Shown: positions 43,702-53,323, numbered from the stretch's first letter. The stretch is DNA of 64,000 bases from Sphaerochaetaceae bacterium (GCA_016302165.1 JAEDOD010000001.1:4903-68902); one strand, 5' to 3'. Translations and numbers: made by a program. Notes: a model not told the origin generated them from the letters alone.

Positions 43702-44493
43702 ATGAACATTCTATATGCATTTATAATAGTTGCTGTCTTGGGTCTCCTTCTTGGAGCTGGCCTTGCCTTTGCCGATAAGGCGCTGAAGGTGAAGAAGGAT
43801 GAGAAGCTTGAGGCTCTGGAAGCCATAATGCCTGGAGCCAACTGCGGAGGCTGCGGCTTTGCAGGCTGCTCAGCATACGCAGAAGCTGTGGCTGAAGGAA
43901 CGGCCAAGCCTGGACTTTGCTCTCCCGGAGGCAAGGCTCTTGCCGAGAAGATGGGTGAAATCTTGGGCATAAGCGTGGAAGTAGGGGAAAGAAAAGTGGC
44001 CTACGTCTTCTGCCAGGGTGGCAAGGATGTGACCAAGGAAGACTATAGATATGAAGGAATCAAGGACTGCAATGCAGCTTCCCTTCTTTTCCAGGGACCC
44101 AACGGCTGTAAGGAAGGATGCCTTCATATGGGATCCTGTATGGCTGTTTGTCCTGCCCATGCCATCTACTATGATGAAAAGGGCAACGTCAAGGTGGACA
44201 AGGAAAAGTGTGTAGGCTGCGGAGCCTGCACCAAGGTCTGCCCCAACGGTGTAATCAAGCTTATTCCGTATAGCGCTGAATATGTGGTAGCCTGCAATAA
44301 CCATGAAGCTGGAGCCAAGGCAAAGAAGAATTGCAGCGCAGCCTGCATCGGATGCAGAATCTGCGTAAACAAGGTTGAAAACTCACCTTTCACAGTGGAT
44401 TCCTTCCTTTCCTCCATCGACTACTCCAAGGACCAGAGCGCTTGTCCTCTTGCCCAGGAGAAGTGTCCTCAGAAGTGCATTGTAAGGAGCTAG
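43702..44493 (+). CDS. rnfB: Rnf complex subunit RnfB
   Basis: Ferredoxin-side iron-sulfur subunit, 263 aa. One N-terminal membrane helix is followed by the NCGGCGFAGCSAYAEA cluster site near residue 46 and two 4Fe-4S motifs in the second half (CLHMGSCMAVCPAHA, CVGCGACTKVCPNG), plus further cysteines (CSAACIGCRICVNK). The gene order C-D-G-E-A-B matches the clostridial and Thermotoga-type arrangement. It reaches to 4 bases from the next gene. Confidence 0.95.
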   Translation: MNILYAFIIVAVLGLLLGAGLAFADKALKVKKDEKLEALEAIMPGANCGGCGFAGCSAYAEAVAEGTAKPGLCSPGGKALAEKMGEILGISVEVGERKVAYVFCQGGKDVTKEDYRYEGIKDCNAASLLFQGPNGCKEGCLHMGSCMAVCPAHAIYYDEKGNVKVDKEKCVGCGACTKVCPNGVIKLIPYSAEYVVACNNHEAGAKAKKNCSAACIGCRICVNKVENSPFTVDSFLSSIDYSKDQSACPLAQEKCPQKCIVRS

Positions 44494-44497
44494 CCAA

Positions 44498-46303
44498 TTG
44501 AAGCTTTTCCTGGGATTATATACAGAACTCTACAGTACTCCTCCATCTCTTTTCGACAAGACACTGTCTCTTGTCTATGAACCTGTACTGTCCTTTATGT
44601 ACAATAATCCCGGGCACATCCTCTCCCTCTACCAGTCATCTGCAATGATGAAACATATCCAGAGGGAGAGACCTGAATACAGGTCACTGGTCTCCACCCT
44701 CTGTAAGAGAGGTGAAATCAATCCTCTTACAGGAACCTGGTCCCAGTCCATACTTTCCCTTCTTCCTCCGAAGGACAGGGTCACTCAGATTGAGCGCATG
44801 ACATCCTTCATCCGCCATGAGTATGGAGTCCTCCCCAATACTGCCTTCTTCTATGGTCAGGTCTGGCAGCCCTTGTATATTTCCCTGTTGAAGAATGCAG
44901 GAATAGACAATGTAGTGATCTCCACCTGGAAGGGAGGAGACAAGGAAGCCATTGACCAGCCTTTCCTGATGAACGAGCTGGGGAAGAAGGTAAGGATCTT
45001 CCCTTTCCATGACAGGATCGCCTCCTCTGTGGAGTCTTACTCAAAGGGAGATATTGGATACGATAGTCTAAGGGAGGAGGTCTTTTCATCTCTTGATGGG
45101 ACTGAGGGAGAGAAAACTGTGTTCCTTAACATGGACCAATTGGTCCTTGGAAGCCAAAGGGAAGGAAAAGGCGCGAAGCCGGGCCTTCTTGTTGTGGATA
45201 TTCTATCCCGCTTTGAGACTCTTCCAATTTCCTCCTTTAATGTTACTGAAGCTGGATATCTTCCCCAGGGCTGGTATGGAAGAGACAGCGAAACCTTCTC
45301 CCTTTCCTCCTTCAACGAGCTCTTTGTCTACGACGAGGAAAGCCGCTATCGATACAATAGGTTCATTAACCTGGCTGAAGGAACCATTTCAAGAAACAAC
45401 AGACTATTGCGTAAGGATGTTTCTACAGCTCTTTTCAATGTGTCTGCAGGACCACTCTTTATCCATGATTCCCAATTGGCTCCTCTCCGCTACAGGACCA
45501 GGAGGAATTTCTGGGAAAGTATAATCGGAGCTGAGAACTGCTTCTGGGAGTATACGGAAGGACCTTCCCTCAGGGAATGGGACTGGGAGGATATTTCACG
45601 GCCTGACATTGTAATGTCCAACAGGACATACCTGGCTGTAGTGTCCCCAAAAGGCGCAGCCTGCCCTGAGTTCGATTTCCTGTTGAAGAATCTGAATATT
45701 TTCGACACCTCGTCTCCTCTTGACAGGAATATTCCCATCAAGGAGCTGAAAAAATCCTTTTCAGATATAGTTGAAGTCAATGGAAGAGAGTGGAGCTCCT
45801 CCTCATCCATGTTCTTTCCTGAGGTGCTGGACAAGAAGAGGAGCGAAGTCCAGTTCCTTCTTGAAGAGGATGATCTTCCCTTCACCCTTTCAAAGAGATA
45901 TAGAATGAGGGCCTCAACCTTTATTCTGGATATTCTTCTTACCAATGTGTCTTCTTCTCCACTGAAGGGAACCTACTCTGTGGTTGTCTATCTTTCCATG
46001 CCGGATGTGTGCATTCTCGGTTCTGACCAGAGGATGGATATGGTGACCAAGGGTGAAGTAAGGGCCAAGACAGTGAAATACTCATCCAGAATGGAGGACG
46101 AGACACAGATGATCTTCTCCTCCACATCTCTGTTTACACTTACTGAGGAGATACAGAGGAGTACAGAGACCACAGCCTTGGGAGAAGAGGAATTTGGGCT
46201 GGGAAAGAAGATTGTATTTCATTTCCCTCTTGAAGTTGATGGAGAAGAATCGGTAACCTATAGGCTGGTCATGAGAGTACAGGGTCCAAAGAAGGACCAG
46301 TGA
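44498..46303 (+). CDS. GH57-like protein, possibly without catalytic nucleophile
   Basis: Protein of 601 aa with the layout of GH57 4-alpha-glucanotransferases: an N-terminal barrel region (YNNPGHILSLYQSSAMM, PLTGTWSQSILSLLPPKDR) then beta-rich domains. The GH57 nucleophile segment, usually ending ERVWEP, aligns with TAFFYGQVWQP, so the glutamate appears absent, while the acid segment may remain as NMDQLVLG. It might be a binding or regulatory pseudo-enzyme. The TTG start uses AAGGAG inside rnfB, so it is translationally tied to the rnf operon. Family call is moderate. Confidence 0.55.
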   Translation: MKLFLGLYTELYSTPPSLFDKTLSLVYEPVLSFMYNNPGHILSLYQSSAMMKHIQRERPEYRSLVSTLCKRGEINPLTGTWSQSILSLLPPKDRVTQIERMTSFIRHEYGVLPNTAFFYGQVWQPLYISLLKNAGIDNVVISTWKGGDKEAIDQPFLMNELGKKVRIFPFHDRIASSVESYSKGDIGYDSLREEVFSSLDGTEGEKTVFLNMDQLVLGSQREGKGAKPGLLVVDILSRFETLPISSFNVTEAGYLPQGWYGRDSETFSLSSFNELFVYDEESRYRYNRFINLAEGTISRNNRLLRKDVSTALFNVSAGPLFIHDSQLAPLRYRTRRNFWESIIGAENCFWEYTEGPSLREWDWEDISRPDIVMSNRTYLAVVSPKGAACPEFDFLLKNLNIFDTSSPLDRNIPIKELKKSFSDIVEVNGREWSSSSSMFFPEVLDKKRSEVQFLLEEDDLPFTLSKRYRMRASTFILDILLTNVSSSPLKGTYSVVVYLSMPDVCILGSDQRMDMVTKGEVRAKTVKYSSRMEDETQMIFSSTSLFTLTEEIQRSTETTALGEEEFGLGKKIVFHFPLEVDGEESVTYRLVMRVQGPKKDQ

Positions 46304-46332
46304 TCTAAAGAATATTTAAGGAGAAAAAGAAT

Positions 46333-47437
46333 ATGTTCATTGAAAACAAAGCACAGTTCGAAGACATAAAGGAAGAAGCCTACAACGTATGGAGGCGTCT
46401 TTGAACAGGCGGGGACTGAAGATCAGATAAAGAAGATTGAAGAGGAGACAGGAGCTCCTGATTTCTGGAATAACCCTGAAAGTGCAGAAAAGACATTCCA
46501 GAAGCTTAACTCCCTTAAAGACAGCTACTATCCATGGAAGGAGATCATCGGCGAGATCGATGACCTTGGAGAATTGATAGAGCTCTATAAGAGCGAAGAG
46601 GATGAAGACCTGAGAATGGAGCTTCAGAATCAGATTACAGCTCTGGAGGAGAAGTTCAGGCCATTGAAGCTGAAGACTCTCCTGGACGGTAAGTTCGACA
46701 GGAACAACCTTTATCTTTCAATACATTCGGGAGCAGGTGGAACTGAAGCCAGCGACTGGGCAAGCATGCTTATGAGAATGTATACCAGATGGACAGAGCG
46801 CCATGGCTTCAAGTGTGAAGTGCTGGATATGGAAGAGAACGAAGGTGGAATCAAGAGCGTTACCATGAAGGTAAGTGGCGACTATGCCTTCGGTTACCTG
46901 AAGGGTGAGGCCGGAGTGCACAGACTGGTAAGGATAAGCCCTTATGACGCTGCAAAGAGAAGACACACTTCCTTCGCTTCCGTCTATGCATCTGCAGAAG
47001 TTGATGACGATATCGAAATCGATATCAAGCCTGAAGACTACAGACTGGATACTTATAGGGCTGGTGGAGCCGGTGGACAGCATGTCAACAAGACAGACAG
47101 CGCCGTCAGAATCACCCACTATGCCACAGGAATAGTGGTCCAGTGCCAGAACGAAAGAAGCCAGTATATGAATAAGGATGTAGCCTTCAAGATGCTCAGG
47201 GCCAAGCTCTATGAGTATTATCAGAAGGAGAAGGAGAAGGAAAAGGAGGCCAACGCCATTGCCAAGCAGGACATTTCCTGGGGCAGCCAGATCCGCTCCT
47301 ACGTATTCCAGCCCTATACTCTTGTAAAAGACAACAGGACTAACTACAGCACAGGCAACATACAGGCTGTCATGGATGGTGAAATTGACGATTTTATCGA
47401 AAGCTATCTCCACTATGCCAAGGAACATAATCTGTAA
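46333..47437 (+). CDS. prfB: Peptide chain release factor 2 (programmed +1 frameshift)
   Basis: Recognises UGA and UAA stop codons and releases the peptide. Codons 1-23 run from ATG at 46333 to CTT, then an in-frame TGA (46402-46404). Skipping one T continues in a second frame to 47,437, giving 367 aa. The GGQ is G247-G-Q249 and the codon-reading tripeptide is S202-P-Y204 instead of the usual SPF. AAGGAG precedes the ATG. A start at 46,574 would cut off the N-terminal domain and is wrong. Confidence 0.95.
46391..46404 (+). promoter_or_regulatory. prfB frameshift site
   Basis: GGAGG, a three-base spacer CGT, CTT and the stop TGA followed by A reproduce the classical RF2 autoregulatory site: an internal Shine-Dalgarno pulls the ribosome forward by one when RF2 is scarce. 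Seen directly. Confidence 0.93.
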
Positions 47438-48611
47438 GAGATTACTTTCAGGCATAATCATTATGATGCTGGCCGTCTTCTCTCTAAGGGCAGGGGGCTG
47501 GCGTTATGCTGTAGTAGGGGAGGATGAAGAATACTGCTCCCTTCTGGAAAGCGTCATTGATATGATCCCTTCCGTTACAGATGAGAATACTCTATCCCTC
47601 ATTGCCCAAAGGGAGTATAGGGATAGAGTGGTCTCCTATGAAAAAAGCGTAGCTTCAGCATATAGCCAAGATAAAGCTTCCACCATTTCCACCATTGCCT
47701 TCCCCACTCTTGAGGAAATTTCTGAAGCTGAGAAGGAGAAGGTGCAGCTAAGCCTGGACTCCTACTATCCTTTCCTGGAAGAAGGTGGCGAGGATGCCAA
47801 CAGATACCTATGTCAAATAAATGACCTGGATGCCCTCTTTTTTGTCAAAAGTGAAACGGAGGGCTCCCTAAGAAGCATTACCCTGTACCTTAATGGAGAA
47901 GTATTCAGAAAGGCCCTTTTCTCGTCAGACCTGAAATCCTTTGAGGAAGAGGAGCTGTTGACTCTTCTTTCATCTCTTCTCCTTGGGGACGGATACAGCA
48001 CCTACAGGATAATAAGGAATCCAGATACCGCTTCCCTCCTTATTGATGGAGAGGCAGTATCATCCTCCTTTGTGGTTCTTGAGAAGGGAAGCCATACCTT
48101 CTCCCTTTCCTCCTACGGATATGGAAATGCAAAATACTCAATGGAGGTTGGAGATGAGAAGACCATTGAAGTGACGATGGAAAGGGAGGAGCCCCACTCT
48201 GTATATGTCTCGTCTCTTCCCTGGGATTCCAAGGTGTGGGTGGATGGCATTGAAAAGGAAGATAAGTTCATTCCTTCCATCTATTCTCCTTTTACCCTTA
48301 CATTGGAATCTGATGGCTTCTCCACCCTTTCCTATGAAAGCGGTAAAAAAGACAGCGTTGTGAGAATTTCGCTTAAGCCAGAATGGACCAGTGACAGCTC
48401 CATTCTTGAAAAGAAGAAGAATTCCTTCTATTCCTCCATATTCACCACCCTTCTCTCCTTTGGAGGCATGGTGGCTGCGGAGGCTGTGGACAAAATAAAT
48501 GGGGGCACAACTGCAGCACTATCCCGTGTTGTCTTGAAAGGTGTGTCGATAGTATCATTGATTAATATGTTCAGGACAGCTGTAGACTACTACAGCTACT
48601 CAGGATTTTAA
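47415..48611 (+). CDS. Secreted protein with PEGA-like repeats
   Basis: A 398-residue protein with an N-terminal signal-like segment (CKRLLSGIIIMMLAVFSLRAG). Two beta-rich stretches resemble PEGA domains: SLLIDGEAVSSSFVVLEKG with an SLSSYGYGNAKYSM follow-up (about 220-265) and SKVWVDGIEKEDKFIPS with LTLESDGFSTLSY (about 275-330). The C-terminus has a hydrophobic stretch (VVLKGVSIVSLINMF). Function unknown, probably envelope. The ATG at 47415 lies inside prfB and lacks a strong ribosome site, so the start is uncertain. It leads into ftsY. Confidence 0.6.
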   Translation: MPRNIICKRLLSGIIIMMLAVFSLRAGGWRYAVVGEDEEYCSLLESVIDMIPSVTDENTLSLIAQREYRDRVVSYEKSVASAYSQDKASTISTIAFPTLEEISEAEKEKVQLSLDSYYPFLEEGGEDANRYLCQINDLDALFFVKSETEGSLRSITLYLNGEVFRKALFSSDLKSFEEEELLTLLSSLLLGDGYSTYRIIRNPDTASLLIDGEAVSSSFVVLEKGSHTFSLSSYGYGNAKYSMEVGDEKTIEVTMEREEPHSVYVSSLPWDSKVWVDGIEKEDKFIPSIYSPFTLTLESDGFSTLSYESGKKDSVVRISLKPEWTSDSSILEKKKNSFYSSIFTTLLSFGGMVAAEAVDKINGGTTAALSRVVLKGVSIVSLINMFRTAVDYYSYSGF

Positions 48612-48621
48612 GGAGCCATAT

Positions 48622-49500
48622 ATGGGACTTTTTTCCGCATTCAGTGCGAAGATCAAGAAACTGTTCTCTTCAAGAAAGATTGATGAAGCCTTCTTTGAAG
48701 AGCTTGAAGATACATTGATCGAAGGTGATCTGGGAGCAAAGCTTACAGATGAGATTATCGAGACCTTGAGAAAGGAAGCAAAGGCCAAGGGACTGAGTGA
48801 GGCTGCAGAGCTTCAGGCCCTAATGAAAGAGATCCTCTCATCCTATATTTCTCCCTACGACGTTTCCCTCAAGCCTGGTCTCAACGTATTCATGATCCTT
48901 GGGGTCAACGGGGTAGGTAAGACCACCACCATTGCCAAGATGTCAAAATGGTACACCAAAGAAGGCAAGAAGGTGCTTCTTGCAGCTGCAGACACCTTCC
49001 GTGCCGCAGCAGTGGACCAGCTTGATATTCACGCAGGAAGACTGGGCATGAGGATCGTCAAGCAGAATATGGGCTCTGACCCAGGAGCTGTGGTCTTCGA
49101 TGCTGTAACTTCCGCCCTGGCCCAGGGGGACGATCTGGTCCTCTGCGATACTGCAGGCAGAATGCACAACAAGGAGAACCTGATGAGGGAGCTCCAGAAG
49201 ATGGACAAAATCGTCAAGACAAGAGGGGTAAAGGAAGAGAACTACAGCAAGTTCCTTGTAATAGATGCCACTACAGGCCAGAATGGCCTTTCCCAGGCCA
49301 TGCTCTTCAATCAGGCAGTGAAGCTGGATGGAGTAATCCTTACCAAGTATGATTCTGCAGCCAAGGGTGGAGCCCTGATCCAGATAGGAAAGACTCTGGG
49401 TCTTCCTGTGGTCTTCGTAGGCACAGGGGAGGGCTATGACGATATCCACCCCTTCGATAAAGAGGAATACCTTAACGCTCTCATTGGTCTGGAGGCCTGA
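48622..49500 (+). CDS. ftsY: Signal recognition particle receptor FtsY
   Basis: SRP receptor GTPase that docks ribosomes at the membrane. The 292 aa form only the NG domains; the acidic A domain is missing, as in several bacteria. N domain about 1-85; G domain with ILGVNGVGKTTTIAKMS near residue 93, AADTFRAAAVDQLD, DTAGRMHNKENLMREL and TKYDSAAKGG. The basic, hydrophobic N-terminus (SAKIKKLFSSRK) can bind membrane directly. It lies 10 bases after the PEGA-like gene. Confidence 0.95.
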   Translation: MGLFSAFSAKIKKLFSSRKIDEAFFEELEDTLIEGDLGAKLTDEIIETLRKEAKAKGLSEAAELQALMKEILSSYISPYDVSLKPGLNVFMILGVNGVGKTTTIAKMSKWYTKEGKKVLLAAADTFRAAAVDQLDIHAGRLGMRIVKQNMGSDPGAVVFDAVTSALAQGDDLVLCDTAGRMHNKENLMRELQKMDKIVKTRGVKEENYSKFLVIDATTGQNGLSQAMLFNQAVKLDGVILTKYDSAAKGGALIQIGKTLGLPVVFVGTGEGYDDIHPFDKEEYLNALIGLEA

Positions 49501-49502
49501 TA

Positions 49503-50405
49503 TTGACGAAAAAAGGTGCCTTGATCCTTATGCTTCTACTTTTTCCCTCCTTTCTTTTTGCAGAAGTGTGGGATTCCAATCCCATTGGCCAGAAGGTGGC
49601 GAAAAAGGAAGGACTGGAAAATGTAGGCTGGGAAAAAGTGGAGGAAGGCACAGTATCCACCCTCTATCTTGACGGTAAGCCAGTTTCCGTCAGGACTGAG
49701 TATGATTGGGGCTACGAGAAGGAAGAGGATGGAACACTCTTGAGGGTTATTCTCGACGAAGAGGGAAGACTGGAAAGGAAAATCCTTGAAAAAGATGGGA
49801 AGAAAGAGGAATACTCCTACTACTATTCATCCGGCATTCCTGTCTCATCCTCCCTTTCTGTGGACTCCACTGTAATTAAGGTCACAACCTACGACTTCTC
49901 CTCCGATGGCGTTCTTCTTGGATATGGGGACGGAGAAGACAGGACATACATCACCGGGGAGAGAATGGTTCTTTCCCGCTTTGGTGAACTGGAGACCATA
50001 GAAAAGGATGGAAGCCTGGGAGAAAAGGAAATCCAGTGGCTCGAAGATGGCGGATACACGGAAAAGACCATTGAAGAGGAAAGGGAGATCCTCTCCACCT
50101 ATGACAGCAACGGTAGGCTTATAAAGAAGGAGACAGGAGAGGAAACATATGAATACACCTACTCTTCCTTGGGCCTATTGGAAAGGGAGACGCTTTATTC
50201 TTCCGGCTCTTTAACAGTCACCACCTATGAAAATGGAAAAAGGACAGTGACTGAGGTCTTTACTTCCGATGGCCAAATAAAGGAAAGGAAGGAATATCTT
50301 GGCGACGGTACCTTCCTCCTTACCAGGTACATCGATGGAAAGGAAAGATACATCTTTCATCTAGACAAGGATGGAGAAAGGATTCTGGAGGCCAGAGGAT
50401 TATGA
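49503..50405 (+). CDS. Secreted repeat protein, YD/MORN-like
   Basis: A 300-residue protein with a clear signal peptide (LILMLLLFPSFLFA, cleavage near residue 20). The mature part is a run of short beta hairpins with motifs such as YDSNGRLIKKETGEETYEY and LLERETLYSSGSLTVTTYENG, which recall YD or YwqK-type repeats. No catalytic motif is visible. It starts with TTG two bases after the ftsY stop and overlaps the ABC permease by 4 bases, so it may be a periplasmic partner of that system; this is inference. Confidence 0.6.
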   Translation: MTKKGALILMLLLFPSFLFAEVWDSNPIGQKVAKKEGLENVGWEKVEEGTVSTLYLDGKPVSVRTEYDWGYEKEEDGTLLRVILDEEGRLERKILEKDGKKEEYSYYYSSGIPVSSSLSVDSTVIKVTTYDFSSDGVLLGYGDGEDRTYITGERMVLSRFGELETIEKDGSLGEKEIQWLEDGGYTEKTIEEEREILSTYDSNGRLIKKETGEETYEYTYSSLGLLERETLYSSGSLTVTTYENGKRTVTEVFTSDGQIKERKEYLGDGTFLLTRYIDGKERYIFHLDKDGERILEARGL

Positions 50406-51472
50406 TAGGCTTCGTTTCCTTCCGTTATGCGTTTTCCCGTTCCTCCGGGCAGAGAGGGAGGGCCATCAGGGCCATGATTACCATTGCCCTATCCCTGGTT
50501 GCTGTAACTGTAGTGATGTCTGTAATGGAATTTCTCCAGGAAGGAAGATTCAATGACATAAGGGATGTAAGAAGCTTCAGCGTCATTGTGGAGGGAAGAC
50601 ATAAGGAAGAGATTCAGCAGCTTTTTCCTGACAGCACTGTATTTGAATATGGAGAAGGGGAGGCCTTGCACGAAAGCGGGGCCTATATGGTGAGATATAT
50701 CGACAGTGACTACGATGGAGGACTCAACTACTTCTATGGAGACGCCTCCTCCCTTCTTATTCCATATACCCGGCTTTCCTCCCTTTCCAGCAAAGTGACC
50801 CTTTCCATGCTCAGGAAGGGGAAGGTAGCCACAACAATGAAGAATGTGGAGTTCACTGTCAGCGGCATATATTGGACTAAGGTTGGCAAGGAGTTTGATG
50901 ACACTATGCTTTTTCTTCCCATTTTCTATGCTGACGAAACTGTCAACTTTGTTACAGCCCTGAAGGGAGTTGATTCCCAGTTGGCTCTGTCTCGCCTTGA
51001 GGAGATAGGCCTGGAGGGAGTGGAGTGGAAGGAAGCGGAATCAAGCCTGTATGCCGCCTTCCTGGTGGAGAAGACCATGATGTATGGAGTGCTGTCGCTC
51101 CTTTTTATCATAATCATGGTGTCAATGAAGCAGAGTGTGAGGATCTTCGTCTCTTCCAGAAGAAAGGAAAGCGCTGAACTGGAGATCCTGGGGCTGAGCG
51201 GGAAAAGAGTGCTTCTTGTGACAGAGTGGGCATTTCTGATGATCCTTATTCTGGGAATTCTGTTGGGAATAGCGCTAGGCATGGTTTCCCTTGTGGCACT
51301 GGAAAAGCTTAGCCTTTCCTCTCCTTCCATTATGGATATGACTCTGTCCCTTCCTAAGGGAGGCCTCCTGTTCTTCTCTTCCTTCCTTATGGTCTTTACA
51401 GTAATTTCTGTAATGTGGGAAAGCAGAAGAAAGGAAAGGGGAATGCTTTGGGAGGTTATAAATGGAAAATGA
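50402..51472 (+). CDS. LolC/E-like ABC permease
   Basis: FtsX/MacB-type permease of 356 aa: an N-terminal membrane helix (ITIALSLVAVTVVMSVMEF), a large extracytoplasmic domain (about 45-225), and three C-terminal helices (MYGVLSLLFIIIMVSMK onward, with ESAELEILGLSGKRVLLV between). This is the layout of LolC/LolE lipoprotein-release permeases. With the ATPase and the second permease it forms a C-D-E set. Lol function is the best fit, but mechanotransmission ABC systems share this fold. Confidence 0.78.
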   Translation: MIGFVSFRYAFSRSSGQRGRAIRAMITIALSLVAVTVVMSVMEFLQEGRFNDIRDVRSFSVIVEGRHKEEIQQLFPDSTVFEYGEGEALHESGAYMVRYIDSDYDGGLNYFYGDASSLLIPYTRLSSLSSKVTLSMLRKGKVATTMKNVEFTVSGIYWTKVGKEFDDTMLFLPIFYADETVNFVTALKGVDSQLALSRLEEIGLEGVEWKEAESSLYAAFLVEKTMMYGVLSLLFIIIMVSMKQSVRIFVSSRRKESAELEILGLSGKRVLLVTEWAFLMILILGILLGIALGMVSLVALEKLSLSSPSIMDMTLSLPKGGLLFFSSFLMVFTVISVMWESRRKERGMLWEVINGK

Positions 51473-52145
51473 GCTTCTGAAAATGGAAAATGTCTCCAAA
51501 TCCTACCTGGAGGACGGTGGAGGAGACCTTCTTATTCTCCGTGACATCAACCTTACCCTTAAGAAGGGGGAGGTGGTTGCAATAACAGGAAAGAGCGGAT
51601 GCGGCAAGTCTACTCTTCTTTCTGTGGCTGCTCTGCTTTCCAGAAGGGACAACGGAAAAATCTACTACTCCGGATTGGATGTGGACCAGATTCCTCCTAA
51701 GGACCTTAGCGCCTTGAGAAACAGGAAAATGGGATTTGTCTTCCAGTCTTCCATGCTTCTTGAGGATTTTTCTGCCCTAGAGAATGTGGCCATGCCTCTT
51801 CTCATAAGAGGAGTGGGCAGAAAGGAGGCCTACAGTAAGGCGAAAGAGTATCTTGCCTTGGTGGATATCTTTGATAGAATGGACCATCGTCCCTCCCGTC
51901 TCAGCGGAGGAGAGAAGCAGCGCGTTGCCATAGCCAGGGCCTTGATCGGAGAAGCGGAAGTGGTATTTGCAGACGAGCCCACAGGTAATCTGGACGAAAA
52001 AAACGCAAGAATCATTGAGGAGCTTCTGATCTCCACTGTAAAGAAGGCAGGCCGTGGTCTCTTACTTGTTACACACAATCCTCTTTTCGCCTCAAAGGCA
52101 GATAGAACCTGTGTCCTGAGTGAAGGAGTGCTTCATGAAGAGTGA
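51462..52145 (+). CDS. LolD-like ABC ATPase
   Basis: 227-residue ATPase for the two permeases. Walker A GKSGCGKST near residue 42, Q-loop GFVFQSSMLLEDFSALEN, signature LSGGEKQRVAIARALIG, Walker B VVFADEPTGNLD and switch LVTHNP. The signature and the EPTGNLD tail fit LolD/MacB ATPases. It overlaps the preceding permease by 11 bases and the following one by 11 bases. Confidence 0.88.
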   Translation: MENELLKMENVSKSYLEDGGGDLLILRDINLTLKKGEVVAITGKSGCGKSTLLSVAALLSRRDNGKIYYSGLDVDQIPPKDLSALRNRKMGFVFQSSMLLEDFSALENVAMPLLIRGVGRKEAYSKAKEYLALVDIFDRMDHRPSRLSGGEKQRVAIARALIGEAEVVFADEPTGNLDEKNARIIEELLISTVKKAGRGLLLVTHNPLFASKADRTCVLSEGVLHEE

Positions 52146-53280
52146 TGGGGAAAGGCTGTATATTGGTAGAAAGAGAGGAAGGGGAATGGGTGTCAAATGG
52201 ACCCTTTCCTCCCTTCTTCCTGCTCTATTGATATTCCTCATTACAGCGGTCCTGGTCTTTGCCATGGTCTTCATCTCCTCCATGACCACAGCCATAGATA
52301 GGATGATCATCATGCTGGGGTCCTCCAGCATTGTGACTGAAGAGGAAGTTGACGTATCCTCCTGGAGCGGAGCCTCCATCAATAAGACAAGAGAAGGGGA
52401 AGGCGTGGTGTTTACAGAGGAAGGAAAAAGCATCATACGCCTTAAAGGTGTCAACGAGAGCTATCTTCAGGGGGAAAGGGAAGAGGCCCTGAAGATTGTG
52501 AGAAGTGGAGAGGAAGTGAAGAACGCAATAATTGTCTCCACCACTCTTGCCCGTAAGCTTAATCTGGAATTGGGCTCCTCCATGACTATGATGCTCTATG
52601 AAAAGGAGAAGAACAGGACGAGGCCTATTCTGATGACAGTTACAGGTATATTCGACTCCGGATATGCCCAGCTGGATAGATATCTTGCGTATGTAGACTT
52701 CTCTCTTCTTGATGGAGAAGAGGAGTGGGAGATTCTTCTTGACCAAAAGGATGACCTTGAAAAAAGATGCCAGGAGCTGGATGAGCTAGGCATTCCTTAC
52801 AAGACATATAGGGAGAAGTATTCTGCGCTATATCTGAACGTCAGACAGTCTGTTTCCATCCTCTATCTTATTCTTGCCTTTGTGGCCCTTCTCGCAGCCT
52901 TCTTCTCTACAGATATAGTCAGCGTATATCTTTCCCGCGACAGGCAGGATATTGCCGCCTTAAGGCTTCTGGGAATGGAAGAGAAGAGGATCAGAAGAAT
53001 ATATTTGTCTCTATCCCTTTTTGCTGTTGCTGTCTCGGCTTTGGGAGGAACAGTCCTGGGCCTTCTTCTGGGGCTCCTTTCACCTTCTCTCATAAGAATA
53101 GTAGCGTCCTCCAATCCAGGCCTTGTGGAATACTACATTTCATCCTTCTCTGTAACTGTGCCAACAATGGAGCTCCTACTGATGGTTCTTGCCATGGTAG
53201 TGCTTTCGGCCATTACTCTCTTCATCTCCCTTTCCACCAGCGGAAGAAAGGAGCTTATGGCTATAGTTTCAGATAGGTGA
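52135..53280 (+). CDS. LolC/E-like ABC permease (second)
   Basis: Second permease of the set, 381 aa, with the same topology: N-terminal helix (LIFLITAVLVFAMVFISSM), extracytoplasmic domain, and three C-terminal helices (ILAFVALLAAFFSTDIVSVYL; ALGGTVLGLLLGLLSP; MVLAMVVLSAITLFISL). The ATG at 52135 is 6 bases from AAGGAG. The paralogous pair around one ATPase suggests a LolCDE-type asymmetric transporter. An outer-membrane spirochaete needs such a system for its many lipoproteins. Confidence 0.8.
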   Translation: MKSDGERLYIGRKRGRGMGVKWTLSSLLPALLIFLITAVLVFAMVFISSMTTAIDRMIIMLGSSSIVTEEEVDVSSWSGASINKTREGEGVVFTEEGKSIIRLKGVNESYLQGEREEALKIVRSGEEVKNAIIVSTTLARKLNLELGSSMTMMLYEKEKNRTRPILMTVTGIFDSGYAQLDRYLAYVDFSLLDGEEEWEILLDQKDDLEKRCQELDELGIPYKTYREKYSALYLNVRQSVSILYLILAFVALLAAFFSTDIVSVYLSRDRQDIAALRLLGMEEKRIRRIYLSLSLFAVAVSALGGTVLGLLLGLLSPSLIRIVASSNPGLVEYYISSFSVTVPTMELLLMVLAMVVLSAITLFISLSTSGRKELMAIVSDR

Positions 53281-53323
53281 ATCCCCTCGAAACTTTTCCA
53301 TAAGAGTGGTAACCTCTCTTTGT

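Noticed and set aside
46574..47437. prfB starting at ATG 46574
   Set aside because: It would delete the N-terminal domain of RF2; the frameshift site and upstream coding are clear.
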